Below are positions 16,778 to 26,028 of a stretch of 45,838 nt of DNA, in pieces. The notes below the pieces were generated by a model. It was not told the origin of the DNA, searched no databases, and saw nothing but the letters and a program-made list of their open reading frames with translations. The translations under genes and the position numbers were made by a program. Within the stretch, counting starts at the first letter, position 1. Each line of letters starts with the position of its first letter. The stretch spans positions 1 through 45,838 of the forward strand of contig WJOQ01000255.1 in assembly GCA_009618505.1 (NCBI GenBank), given 5' to 3'. This stretch comes from Clostridia bacterium (lineage in GTDB: Bacteria > Aerophobota > Aerophobia > Aerophobales > AE-B3A).

Positions 16778-17998
16778 ATGATGAATCAGGACAAGTTAGC
16801 TCTTGGCGATCTCGCGAAGCAGTACGCTGAGCTCTGTAACGATCCGGTACAAGATGAGCGCCGGGCTCTCTGGAGGCAACACAACAGCTTGAAGAAGATT
16901 CGGCCTCTGATCTACGTCCGTGCATTTGCGTGGGAGGAAATGTCCCAGTCAAAATGCACGTGCGCGGACCCGTTCCTCCGACAGTTCGAGGATTTTTTCC
17001 GTAACCACCTGTTCTGGAGTACCTTTAACGACGATTCAATTTTCGAACCGTGGGTCACTGTCCAGGCGACCCAAAAATGCGTCGGTTGGGGTTTGTCCGG
17101 TGAACGCAACTTCAGCGAGGAGCCCGCAGGTTCATGGAAAACCGACTATCCCATCAGGAAGCTTGACGATATTGAACAACTGTGCATCCCATGGCATGAA
17201 ATCGACGAAGAGAGGACAGCAAGGGATGTCCAGGGACTGCAAGATGCTGTTGGAGACGTCATCACAATCAACGTCGATCGTGGGCCGGCTTACAGGATGT
17301 GGACAGGCGACATCTCTACGGATCTCGGGTACCTGAGAGGAATCGAACACTTCATGGTGGATATGGTGGACAATCCTGATTGGCTTCATCAGCTTGTTAA
17401 GTTCCTGGCGGACGGAGTGCTGAAGGCCCATGATCAGGCGGAAGCGGCCGGAGATTGGGGACTGTGTGCTCACCAGAATCAGAGCATGGCGTATGCAGAG
17501 GAGCTACAAGACCCGGCACCCAATGTCAATGGCGTCAAACGCACCCAGTTATGGGGCTACATGGCAGCCCAGGAGTTCACTGGCGTATCGCCGGCAATGC
17601 ATGAGGAGTTCCTGCTACGATATCAGTTGCCGATACTCGACAAGTTCGGTCTGGTTGCTTACGGCTGTTGTGAGGATCTTACCTACAAAATTGACATGTT
17701 GCGGCAAATCCCGAACTTGCGGCGGATTGCAGTCTCGCCCTTTGCTGATGCCGCGAAGTGCGCTGAGCAGATAGGACGCGACTATGTCTTCAGCTATCGG
17801 CCGAGTCCAGCTGATATGGTGAGCTACGATTTCGATCCTGACCGTGTTAGATCCATTTTAAGACGTGATCTGCAGGCCTGTAAGAACTGCCTTGTGGACA
17901 TCACATTGAAGGATGTAGAGACGGTACAAAGAGACCCCAATCGTGTTCGCCAGTGGGTGATCATTACGCGGGAAGTGATTGACGAGATTTTTGGATGA
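16778..17998 (+). CDS. UroD-like protein (MtaA/CmuA superfamily), GC-rich, subtype with YGCCE motif
   Basis: This 406-residue protein has the uroporphyrinogen-decarboxylase-like TIM barrel. Relatives in the MtaA/CmuA branch are zinc-dependent methyltransferases that move methyl groups between a corrinoid protein and a thiol or substrate. In place of the usual H-x-C-G it has Tyr295-Gly-Cys297-Cys298-Glu, and a distal cysteine (Cys371, KNCLVDITLKD) is kept, so a metal site is plausible. Sampled sequence is about 58% GC, clearly above its neighbours, which suggests separate acquisition. It is bounded by a palindrome (16691-16710) and a hairpin (18013-18045). Function cannot be set beyond the superfamily. 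Confidence 0.82.
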   Translation: MMNQDKLALGDLAKQYAELCNDPVQDERRALWRQHNSLKKIRPLIYVRAFAWEEMSQSKCTCADPFLRQFEDFFRNHLFWSTFNDDSIFEPWVTVQATQKCVGWGLSGERNFSEEPAGSWKTDYPIRKLDDIEQLCIPWHEIDEERTARDVQGLQDAVGDVITINVDRGPAYRMWTGDISTDLGYLRGIEHFMVDMVDNPDWLHQLVKFLADGVLKAHDQAEAAGDWGLCAHQNQSMAYAEELQDPAPNVNGVKRTQLWGYMAAQEFTGVSPAMHEEFLLRYQLPILDKFGLVAYGCCEDLTYKIDMLRQIPNLRRIAVSPFADAAKCAEQIGRDYVFSYRPSPADMVSYDFDPDRVRSILRRDLQACKNCLVDITLKDVETVQRDPNRVRQWVIITREVIDEIFG

Positions 17999-18012
17999 TG
18001 CAAGCCGAACAA

Positions 18013-18045
18013 GGCGCTGGAGCAGTATAAAATTGAACCAGCGCC
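18013..18045 (+). repeat. Stem-loop after the GC-rich UroD-like gene
   Basis: GGCGCTGG (18013-18020) pairs with CCAGCGCC (18038-18045) around a 17-base loop. There is no strong T-run. It may end or protect the transcript and marks the right edge of the GC-rich segment. Confidence 0.55.
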
Positions 18046-18088
18046 TGCAAATTTAAGGCAAGTTTCGCACAAATGTGGAAATACAGTT

Positions 18089-19174
18089 ATGGATTTGAAA
18101 GAATATTTGCAAATTAATGATAAGCAGCTTGAAAGATTCAAGGATATATATAGACGGTACAGGATGATGTATGAAGATCCTGATAATTGTTTCCCTATGT
18201 TTATGATAATGGTTCCTGTAGAAAATTTGCCAACATGGGAAGAACGTCTTGCAGACCCTATTGTGATGCTGAAAGCGGAGATGGATATACTCAGGCCACA
18301 CCTTGAGTTTGAGGATGACCGTGTTCCTACAGTTCGTGTTGAGTTTGGAACAGCTCAGGTAGCAGCCGCTTTTGGCTGCGAGATGTTTGTGCCACCTAAT
18401 AGCCTCCCTGCTGCAAAGACACATATTCTGAAAAAGGCGAAGGATGTATACAAAATGGAAAAACCATCCCTTGATGCAGGTTGGTATGAAAAACTGAAGG
18501 AATATACCAGGGTTTTTCTTGAGAACCTTCCGGAGGGAATTCATATTCAACACCCGGATATTCAGAGTTCCTTTAATTCAGCACACCTCATTCGAGGAAA
18601 TGATATATTTATTGATTTCTATGATGAACCCCAAGCCCTGGATGCGCTTCTTGACCTTATAACTGACTACATGATTGACTTGGTTCCTCACCTTAAAAGC
18701 ATGATCAGTACCGACAGGGAATGGTTTTTTGATTGGGGAGCAATGTGGAAAGGTACGGCCAGGATATCTAATTGTTCCACACATATGATAAGTCCAGACC
18801 AATACAAAAACCATATCATGCCCAGAGATATGCATCTGCTGAAAACAATTGGTGGAGGCAGAATGCACTACTGCGGCACTTCGGACAAGGTAATTAATGA
18901 GTTCTTCAAGGTGCCTTATATTACAGGACTTGATTACGATGCAGACCATCATGAGCTCTTTTCTTTATCTGAGCGTGTCCCAAAGCATGTAACCCTGCTT
19001 CACTCTTACTGGGGTACGGGCTCCGATGAAACGATTCAGCGTCTTCTGAAAGGAGACTGGCCCAAAAAGCGGAATATCATAGTGCAAGTGCATGTCTCTT
19101 CTCTCGAAGAGGGAAATCAGGTCCTCAAAAACCTACGCAAATCAGTTCCTTATGCCTATCAGGGCGACCTGTAA
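18089..19174 (+). CDS. UroD-like protein (MtaA/CmuA superfamily) with HYCG motif
   Basis: This 361-residue UroD-fold protein has the zinc-type motif His260-Tyr-Cys262-Gly in GRMHYCGTSDK, the arrangement used by MtaA-type methyltransferases. The C-terminal region has VQVHVSS where MtaA has its second zinc cysteine, so the classical third ligand is absent. The segment FDWGAMWKGTARISNCSTHMISPDQY corresponds to the conserved mid-barrel region of the family. It follows the GC-rich UroD-like gene by 90 bases with only a weak ribosome-binding site and has intermediate GC content. It could act on a methylated sugar or amine, but this is inference only. Confidence 0.85.
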   Translation: MDLKEYLQINDKQLERFKDIYRRYRMMYEDPDNCFPMFMIMVPVENLPTWEERLADPIVMLKAEMDILRPHLEFEDDRVPTVRVEFGTAQVAAAFGCEMFVPPNSLPAAKTHILKKAKDVYKMEKPSLDAGWYEKLKEYTRVFLENLPEGIHIQHPDIQSSFNSAHLIRGNDIFIDFYDEPQALDALLDLITDYMIDLVPHLKSMISTDREWFFDWGAMWKGTARISNCSTHMISPDQYKNHIMPRDMHLLKTIGGGRMHYCGTSDKVINEFFKVPYITGLDYDADHHELFSLSERVPKHVTLLHSYWGTGSDETIQRLLKGDWPKKRNIIVQVHVSSLEEGNQVLKNLRKSVPYAYQGDL

Positions 19175-19259
19175 GTAGATTTGTATGTCTCCTCTGGGGC
19201 TAAAATAATAAGAAGGAGTAATTTGTGAAGATGAGCGATATGACTTACAACATCAGCAA

Positions 19260-19517
19260 ATGGCTTATCGAGTAAATGCATACGGGCCAAAATTTAACCG
19301 CGCGCCCCTGGAAGAAAGGCAAAGTTTACCACGTACCGAGGCATTGAAATCTACTTTGATTGGGCTTCCGGCTTTCCCTGAGGCACCACAGGAACTTATG
19401 GAACAATATATTTATGCCTTTGACAAAGTTACTGCACAAGCGGATGAGGTAGCAAAAATTACAATAAAAAATCAGGATATAACTAAGCCACCTGATAAAC
19501 ACTCGGTTATGCGTTAA
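19260..19517 (+). pseudogene. Probable C-terminal remnant of a DegT/DnrJ/EryC1-type aminotransferase
   Basis: The 85-codon frame contains SLPRTEALKSTLIGLPAFPE and then QELMEQYIYAFDKVTAQADE. This matches the end of DegT-family sugar aminotransferases in pattern. Compare the intact gene at 26029, where LPKTLDLLSKSIQIDIPP is followed by an EDCHMIARGVHKVADAYL tail. The PLP lysine and the whole catalytic core are missing. The frame stays open upstream to about 19218 without a convincing start, and an AAGGAG with GTG at 19226 leads into a different, 16-codon frame. I regard it as a fragment, although a short expressed protein cannot be excluded. Confidence 0.5.
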
Positions 19518-19576
19518 AGATTTTTTGCTAGTCTTCTTAGGAAAAGTTTAACTACTTACGGGGTAAAAAGGAGGAA

Positions 19577-20441
19577 TTGAGAATCAATTCAAAAGATAGG
19601 ATGGTTAAGACCTTAAACGGGGAGAAGCCAGGTAGAGTAGCTGTTGCTCCTCACTGGTGGGGTCATTATAAATTTGAGATAGCAGGCAAAGATTATATAA
19701 CAGACTGGTACAGAGATGGGTCTTCTATGATTGAAATATAGGCCAAATTTTATGAAACTTTTAAGCCTGATTGGTTTCACCTTCATAGTGGTACCCCTGG
19801 CCACTATAAGTATCTCAGAGTGAAAAAGGAAGATGATAGATTTTTTTTAATAAATCCTCTTGGCTGGGAGCCGCCAATTGGAGGTTGGTATGATGAAGTA
19901 CTTAATAGAAAAAGTTTCCCAGATAAGTCTTGAGTGGGCTAAAGCTTATGCTGAGGCTGGCTGTGATGCCTTTATTATTTCTGAGGCAGAGTTCTCCTCG
20001 GATTTAATATCACCCAAGATGTACCAGAGGGTACTTTTTGATATTCATCAAAGATATTTTAAAGAAATTTCTGAAATGGGGATATTCCCAATGCTCTGTT
20101 TTTCTGGCAACATAAATCCTCTTATAAAATATATCAACAAAATCGGAATAAAGGCTTTAATGGTTGAAGAAAACAGAAAGGGATTTAGCATGGATACTTT
20201 GAAAATTAGGGAAATATTAAATGAAGAAATTACCCTTTTTGGAAATATTGACCCCTATGAGGCATTAGTTAAAGGGAGGCCGGAGGATGTGGAAAAGGCG
20301 GTCAAAAAACAACTTTTAGCTGCTCGAAGGGGAAGATTTATCGTTTGCAATGGAAGTCCTTTGATAGAGGGAACTCCTCCTGAAAACGTCAAGACAATGA
20401 TAGGGGTGGCTCGTCGATATGGAAAAAATCCACAGTACTAA
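19577..20441 (+). pseudogene. UroD-like gene broken by a TAG stop, a frameshift and an internal deletion
   Basis: A TTG at 19577 behind AAGGAGG opens a UroD-like N-terminus (RINSKDRMVKTLNGEKPGRV). It meets TAG at 19739-19741, then continues as AKFYETFKPDWFHLHSG to TGA at 19931. The second half continues in another frame (19860-20441) with LEWAKAYAEAGCDAFIISEAEF, MLCFSGNINPLI and a normal C-terminus. Roughly 100 middle residues expected between the halves are absent. The C-terminal part (193 residues from ATG 19860) could be translated but lacks the N-terminal barrel. The TAG probably replaced a Gln codon. It is the most eroded member of the local UroD-like set. Confidence 0.8.
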
Positions 20442-20465
20442 ATTTTTTGATAGGGGAGATATAAA

Positions 20466-23405
20466 TTGGAGAAAGATCAAGAAATCAAATTTCAAGTCCT
20501 GAATACCTTCTTTTTTGTAAGAGAAGGGAATAATTTGAAGCAGGTACTTTCCGTAAAGATAGAGAATAACCGGGGCACCTTGAAAAATGGTAAGCTGAAG
20601 GTAGACATACTAGAGAGAAATCTTTGTTTTGATATTCCTCTAGTTGCAAAGGGGGTAAATGTACATTCTATTAGTATCCCAGAGGTTGATAAGCCTACTC
20701 CGGCCACCTTCAGGTTAATTGTAGGTTCCTCAAAATGGATACATAAAAGGGTTATAGAGAGAAAAAGACACTGGAAGATTCATTTAATTCCATTTTCTCA
20801 CCATGATATTGGATATACTGACCTGCAACCCCTCGTAGTAGCTAAACATAAAAGATATTTTGATAAGATCATTGAATACTGCAGACAAAGCGAAGACTAC
20901 CCAGAAGAGGCCAGGTTCAGGTGGACCTGCGATACTGCATGGGCTGTTAAAAACTACCTTGATGATTCCCGAACAAGGAACAAAGACTTTCTGAAACTGA
21001 TAGGAAAAGGAAGGGTTGAGGTGACAGCTCTTTTTGCAGCCCTATCTTCGCCTTTAGCCAGCAGTGAGGAGCTTATTAGAGCATTATACTATACCTTTGA
21101 GCTTAAAAGAAAGTACAAAATTCCCATTAAAACAGCAATGACTACAGATATACCAGGCCATCCCTGGATTCTTCCCCAGCTTCTCTCAAAAGCTGGTATA
21201 AGGTATTTATCTACAGCAGTTAATCAAGCCTACTCCCAAAATAACCAGCCAAGAGCAAAGGCTCCTTACCTGCCCAGGCCATTTTACTGGGAATCTCCGG
21301 ATGGGAGTAGAGTCCTTGTCTGGAATGCGGACACGGATTATACCTATCTTGAAGGTTTCCTATTGGGGTGTGTGGAGGATTTCCGCAAAGAATACAAAAA
21401 TCTGCGTGAATATGTGCTATCCTTCCATAATGAAGATTTAAAGCATCTTTTAAAGATTCCTGATAGGGCTTTACCTGAACATCTTGAGCTATTAGAGAAG
21501 AAGAGCTATCCCTATGATGCCATTAAATTACGTGCACCTTCAGGAATCCTGGGAGATAACCTTCCACCAACTTTTAAGATAGTTGAGACTGTCAGAGAAT
21601 GGAATAAACGATGGGCTTATCCTAAATTAATAATAAGCACAAACGCTGAGTTTTTCCAATACATGGAAACAACTTATCATAAAAGATTTCCCTGTTATAA
21701 AGGGGACTGGACAGACTGGTGGGCAGATGGCCCTGCCTCTTCTGCCTATGAGACAGGCCTAAACAGGGTTACTCATGAGGAGTTAGCCTCAGCCGAAAAA
21801 TTCTCCAGTCTGGCATTTTTCATAAATAAAAAATACAGCTATCCGGCAGGGGATATTAGCAAAGCCTATGAAAATATGATGTTATTTGATGAGCATACCT
21901 GGGGTATGCATGATTGTTTCCGAAACCCGCATTCTCATTCAACTAAGATCCATTGGAGAATAAAATCCTCCTTTGCCTATGATGCATCCTGGATAGCCAG
22001 AGATATATTGGAAAAAAGTTTAACCAGAATTGCATCAGATATTAGAACAGAGGATGGATACTATCATATAGCTGTTTTCAATTCTCTATCCTGGCCTAGA
22101 ACAGATCTTGTAAATCTTTCCCTCCCTTTGAATATATGCAATGATGGTAATTTCAAAATAATAGATGTAAGGACAGATGAGTCTTTACCCTATCAAATTA
22201 TAGATTATTTGCCAGAGGAAAAGATTTACAGGATTATGTTTGCAGCCAGAGAGGTTCCTGGACTTGGTTATAAAAGTTACAAAATATTACCCCACATAGA
22301 GAAAATCGGTCTTGCTAAAGGGGAAAAAGGGAAAAATAGTATAGAGAATTCCTACTATAAGATTTCTTTAGACCCTGAGAGCGGTGGGGTAATAAGTATT
22401 TTTGACAAGGAATTGCGTCAGGAACTGGTGGATAAAGAAAGTAGCCACAAGGTCAATGAATACGTGTATGACAGAGGAGAGCCACCTCTTAACAAAAGAT
22501 TTTTCCCGGCCAGGGTAAAGGAAATTATAAACAAGGATGGGCCATTATCAGAATCTTTAATTACCATCTCTACAGGGAAGATGGCCCCTTCAATACACCA
22601 GGAGATCAGGCTCTACAAGAACATAAAGAAGATTGATTTTATCAACACAATAAATAAAAAAGAGACCCTTATCAAAGAAGGGATATACTATGCTTTCCCC
22701 CTTAATATTAACAAAGGAGAATTCAAGCTGGATGTTCCTGGCGCAATTTTGCGTCCTGAGGTAGATCAACTTCAAGGCACCTGTCGAGATTGGTATTCTT
22801 TCCAGCATTGGTTGGATGTATCAAATTCTGATTATGGTCTAGTCTTCTCCTCGAGGGAAACTGGCCTGGTATCCTTGGGCGACATAAATACAGGTAAATG
22901 GCTTGAGGAGTTATCTTTAACCAATACTAATTTCTTCATTTATATAATGAATAACTACTGGAATACCAACTTTAGGCCAGGCCAGGAAGGTAAACTCACT
23001 TTTCACTTTTCACTCTTCACCTATTCTGGTAGATTTGATGTTTTGCGCTCGACCAGATTAGGATGGGGTTACTGCACACCATTGGTTCCGATTATTTTAA
23101 AGAAAAATCAAAAAGGTATCCTACCCCTTGAAGAATTCACCTTTTGCCAGGTTGACAAACCAAATGTGATGGTGATGACTATAAAACAAGCAGAAGATAA
23201 GAAAGGATATATAATGAGGCTCCATGAATTTAGCGGACAGGAGAGTATCTTTGAAATAAAATTTCCATTCTTGGAGATTTCAAGAGCCTACCAGACAAAT
23301 ATAGTGGAGGAAAATATAGGCTCCCTTAAGGTAAAGGGGGATAATATTATAACTTTGCCCATCAAAGGCTGGGGAATAGAAACAATTCGAATAATACCGG
23401 TTTAA
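20466..23405 (+). CDS. Glycoside hydrolase family 38-like enzyme (alpha-mannosidase superfamily)
   Basis: This 979-residue protein has the GH38 N-terminal catalytic domain. The zinc ligands His112 and Asp114 are in FSHHDIGYTD, the candidate nucleophile is Asp228 in TTDIPGHPW, and a further zinc His477 is in FDEHTWGMHD. Middle and C-terminal beta domains typical of alpha-mannosidases follow (for example SYYKISLDPESGGVISIFDKE). GH38 enzymes hydrolyse alpha-mannosides with retention. No signal peptide is present. The start is TTG 20466 with GGGGAG about 8 bases upstream. Sequence divergence around the nucleophile (IPGH instead of the usual FGH) leaves specificity open. Confidence 0.87.
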   Translation: MEKDQEIKFQVLNTFFFVREGNNLKQVLSVKIENNRGTLKNGKLKVDILERNLCFDIPLVAKGVNVHSISIPEVDKPTPATFRLIVGSSKWIHKRVIERKRHWKIHLIPFSHHDIGYTDLQPLVVAKHKRYFDKIIEYCRQSEDYPEEARFRWTCDTAWAVKNYLDDSRTRNKDFLKLIGKGRVEVTALFAALSSPLASSEELIRALYYTFELKRKYKIPIKTAMTTDIPGHPWILPQLLSKAGIRYLSTAVNQAYSQNNQPRAKAPYLPRPFYWESPDGSRVLVWNADTDYTYLEGFLLGCVEDFRKEYKNLREYVLSFHNEDLKHLLKIPDRALPEHLELLEKKSYPYDAIKLRAPSGILGDNLPPTFKIVETVREWNKRWAYPKLIISTNAEFFQYMETTYHKRFPCYKGDWTDWWADGPASSAYETGLNRVTHEELASAEKFSSLAFFINKKYSYPAGDISKAYENMMLFDEHTWGMHDCFRNPHSHSTKIHWRIKSSFAYDASWIARDILEKSLTRIASDIRTEDGYYHIAVFNSLSWPRTDLVNLSLPLNICNDGNFKIIDVRTDESLPYQIIDYLPEEKIYRIMFAAREVPGLGYKSYKILPHIEKIGLAKGEKGKNSIENSYYKISLDPESGGVISIFDKELRQELVDKESSHKVNEYVYDRGEPPLNKRFFPARVKEIINKDGPLSESLITISTGKMAPSIHQEIRLYKNIKKIDFINTINKKETLIKEGIYYAFPLNINKGEFKLDVPGAILRPEVDQLQGTCRDWYSFQHWLDVSNSDYGLVFSSRETGLVSLGDINTGKWLEELSLTNTNFFIYIMNNYWNTNFRPGQEGKLTFHFSLFTYSGRFDVLRSTRLGWGYCTPLVPIILKKNQKGILPLEEFTFCQVDKPNVMVMTIKQAEDKKGYIMRLHEFSGQESIFEIKFPFLEISRAYQTNIVEENIGSLKVKGDNIITLPIKGWGIETIRIIPV

Positions 23406-23430
23406 GGAAAAATTGGAGGGAATTGCAGCA

Positions 23431-24558
23431 ATGACAGGGAAGGAGCGCATCAAGAAAGCCTTTGCCAACAACGGGGAGCCGGATCGGGTCCCCATCGAGC
23501 CGGGCCTTGATTTTGATACTCTGACTGACCTATCCGGCCTCGATTACTGGAAATACCAGGAGCAAGGGCATACCGAATTGAGCAGCCTGATTACCTGGTG
23601 CAATCGGCTGGGATTTGATCTGTACTATTTTGCCGCCGGGATTCCCGAACCCAACCCACCTGAGAGTATCCAGATTAGCACAAGAAAGTGGAAGGAAGGA
23701 GAAGTTCGTATCGTCGAGACAAACGCAAGGACACCCTCAGGACATATCCAGCAGCGCCGCCGCTATCCCAGGCACAACCCCGAGTATTCTCATGAAAAAT
23801 TTATCAAAGACCTTCATGCTGATTGGCCGGTGTTCAAGGAATATTTCGGAGAAGAGTGGCCAGTTCACCGGCGGTACTTTGAAGAATACGCACGCGCTGG
23901 GGACCGTGGGGTGGTCGGCGTTGTTGTCCACAGCCCAATTGACTGGTGGCAGGAATATCGCCATGGCGGTATCGAACAGGTGATTTTTGACCTCTATGAC
24001 GAAAAATCACTGATGGAGGAGGTTTTCGAATACTACCAGATTCACAGCTTTGCCTACCTTGAGACAGCCGTTAAATTAGATCCTAAGCCCGATTTCGTGA
24101 TGATTCACGGATCAACTTGTTCGGCGAGTGTGATTTCGCCGAATCTCTTTAAAACCTATGCCCTTTCTTATATTCAACAAGCCACTGCTTTACTGAAGAA
24201 CGCGGGAATTCTGAGTCTATTCCATGTCTGCGGTAGGAGCAACGAGTGGCTCCCTATGCTTGCCGAGACAGACTTAAATGTAATAGACGCCCTGGAACAT
24301 CCCCCTGCTGGTAATGTTGATTTGGGCAAAGCGAAGAAGCTCTACGGGAATCGGCTCTGTCTAAAGGGGAATGTTTCGGCAATTACCATGACTTATGGCA
24401 GGCGGCAGGAGGTTCGCCAGGGGGTCATACGCTGTCTTGACGCCGCGGCTGCAGGTGGCGGATATGTGCTCGCTGTCGGAGATAGTATCGGGCCAAAAGC
24501 GAATCTTAAAAATATTGAAGAGATGGTCAACACCGCTCTCAAGTACGGACACTACTGA
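23431..24558 (+). CDS. UroD-like protein (MtaA/CmuA superfamily) with HVCG motif, GC-rich
   Basis: This protein of about 375 residues starts in the usual family way (MTGKERIKKAFANNGEPDRVPIEPG). The zinc-type motif is His265-Val-Cys267-Gly in SLFHVCGRSNEW, followed by the conserved NVIDALEHPPAGN. The C-terminus YVLAVGDSIGP lacks the distal cysteine of MtaA. ATG 23431 is preferred, with GGAGGG about 10 bases upstream. A TTG at 23413 would add six residues. Sampled sequence is about 58% GC against the AT-rich flanks, as in the gene at 16778. Its TGA touches the ATG of the next gene, implying coupling to the isomerase-like protein. Confidence 0.87.
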   Translation: MTGKERIKKAFANNGEPDRVPIEPGLDFDTLTDLSGLDYWKYQEQGHTELSSLITWCNRLGFDLYYFAAGIPEPNPPESIQISTRKWKEGEVRIVETNARTPSGHIQQRRRYPRHNPEYSHEKFIKDLHADWPVFKEYFGEEWPVHRRYFEEYARAGDRGVVGVVVHSPIDWWQEYRHGGIEQVIFDLYDEKSLMEEVFEYYQIHSFAYLETAVKLDPKPDFVMIHGSTCSASVISPNLFKTYALSYIQQATALLKNAGILSLFHVCGRSNEWLPMLAETDLNVIDALEHPPAGNVDLGKAKKLYGNRLCLKGNVSAITMTYGRRQEVRQGVIRCLDAAAAGGGYVLAVGDSIGPKANLKNIEEMVNTALKYGHY

Positions 24559-25974
24559 ATGGAGAAAAAGATGCAAGCAAAAGTTGGCTTAGTATTAATG
24601 GCAGCAAAATGTTTTTGGGATAAGAGAGTCCAAAGTTATAGAAAACTCCCAGAGCTAATTAACAAGGATGCAGAAAATATTGTCAGCAGGCTTTCAAAAC
24701 ATATGGGGATAGTAAATACTGGAATAGTGACCTCTATACGAGAAGCAGAGATAGCTATCGAGGAGTTTAAAAAGGAAAAAGTCGAACTTTTAATAATTTG
24801 TCCTCTAATGTGGAGTGAAGATCAACCTTTGATAAAACTCGTAAATGAGATGGGTGAAGTTCCCCTTCTCTTATGGTGTTATTCTCCCTACCGTAAACTG
24901 CCACCTAAGATAAGTGCCTTGGATTTATTTAGAGGGTCCGGTTCTGTAGGACTATTTCAGGCAAGTGGTCCCCTGAAGAGATTGGGAAGAGATTTTGGTT
25001 TTGTCATGGGAGATCCAGAGGATGAAGAAACCATCCATAACATTGTAGAATACACTCAGCTAGTAAAATTAACAGGAGAGCTTCAAGAAGTTAAGCTAGG
25101 CATACTTCCCTCGAGGTGCGAGGTGATGACAGATTTATATGTTGATGAATTTAGTTTAACAAGCATACTCGGTCCTGCACTGAAGTACATTTCAGTAGGG
25201 CAGCTTCTCTCAGCTTCCCAGGAAATTGATACCTCAAGGGTCAAGATTAATGTGGATGAGCTTAAGAGAAGATATAGAATAAAGGGCGTAAGTAATAAAG
25301 CTCTATATCAGGCAGTTAGAGCTTCTCTGGGAGTGGCAGAGTTAGTGGATAGATTTTGCCTTGATGCCCTGGCCATTGATGACCTCTCTGAAGAACTTCA
25401 TGAAACCATGGGACTTCGTCCCTGTCTTTATCTTCCTCTTCTTCAGGAAAAAGATATAACTATTAGTATGGAAGGTGATATTACTGGAGCAGTGGCCATG
25501 TTTGTACTTAAGAGATTGACCAATAGTCCGGTTATGTTTAGCGAATTTTTTAATTTCGATAAAACGGACAATTCTGTTATAGCAGGCCATGCTGGTCTTC
25601 AAAATCCTCGTTTAGCTGAAAACGATGATGGAGTTATAATTACTCCCGACTATGAGCTTCAGGGTTCATCAGAGTTTGAGGGTGCCTGGATGGAGTTTAC
25701 GGCTAAGCCGGGTCAAGTGACCTTATTGCAGATTGTTCCAAAAATAGAAGGGTTTAAAATGATTATAGCCGCAGGCGAAGCTTTAGGTTCTGACGGTGTA
25801 AGAGTGGAAGGATTTCCTCATGTACAGATAAAATTTAGCTTTCCTCTAGATGATTTTTTTAATCAGGTAGTTAGAGGTGGAGCTACTCATCACTGGGCTA
25901 TGGTTCACGGAGATGTAAAAAGTAAACTAAAAATGTTGGCGGAACTGCTCAAAATAGAAAAATTGGTATTTTAG
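24559..25974 (+). CDS. L-fucose/L-arabinose isomerase-superfamily protein
   Basis: This 471-residue cytoplasmic protein resembles the L-fucose isomerase-like group, which interconverts aldose and ketose with Mn2+. The N-terminal Rossmann-like domain (VGLVLMAAKCFWDKR, EKVELLIICPLMWSED) is followed by the C-terminal region containing MEGDITGAVAMFVLKRL, SEFFNFDKTD and VVRGGATHHWAMVHGD. These supply Glu/Asp/His candidates for the metal site. The ATG directly follows the TGA of the UroD-like gene. A second ATG at 24571 has GGAG at good spacing and may be the real start. It probably channels a released deoxy- or pentose sugar. The exact sugar is unknown. Confidence 0.83.
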   Translation: MEKKMQAKVGLVLMAAKCFWDKRVQSYRKLPELINKDAENIVSRLSKHMGIVNTGIVTSIREAEIAIEEFKKEKVELLIICPLMWSEDQPLIKLVNEMGEVPLLLWCYSPYRKLPPKISALDLFRGSGSVGLFQASGPLKRLGRDFGFVMGDPEDEETIHNIVEYTQLVKLTGELQEVKLGILPSRCEVMTDLYVDEFSLTSILGPALKYISVGQLLSASQEIDTSRVKINVDELKRRYRIKGVSNKALYQAVRASLGVAELVDRFCLDALAIDDLSEELHETMGLRPCLYLPLLQEKDITISMEGDITGAVAMFVLKRLTNSPVMFSEFFNFDKTDNSVIAGHAGLQNPRLAENDDGVIITPDYELQGSSEFEGAWMEFTAKPGQVTLLQIVPKIEGFKMIIAAGEALGSDGVRVEGFPHVQIKFSFPLDDFFNQVVRGGATHHWAMVHGDVKSKLKMLAELLKIEKLVF

Positions 25975-26028
25975 AGTATCTGAATATATTTTAACTAACG
26001 AGCGACGAATTAAAAGGAGGATGACAGT

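Noticed and set aside
19739..19741. In-frame TAG as a possible pyrrolysine codon in the UroD-like gene
   Set aside because: The frame is broken again downstream and a large core is missing. UroD-like proteins are not known to carry pyrrolysine, and many intact genes here (for example at 575, 7056, 13564 and 24559) end in TAG.
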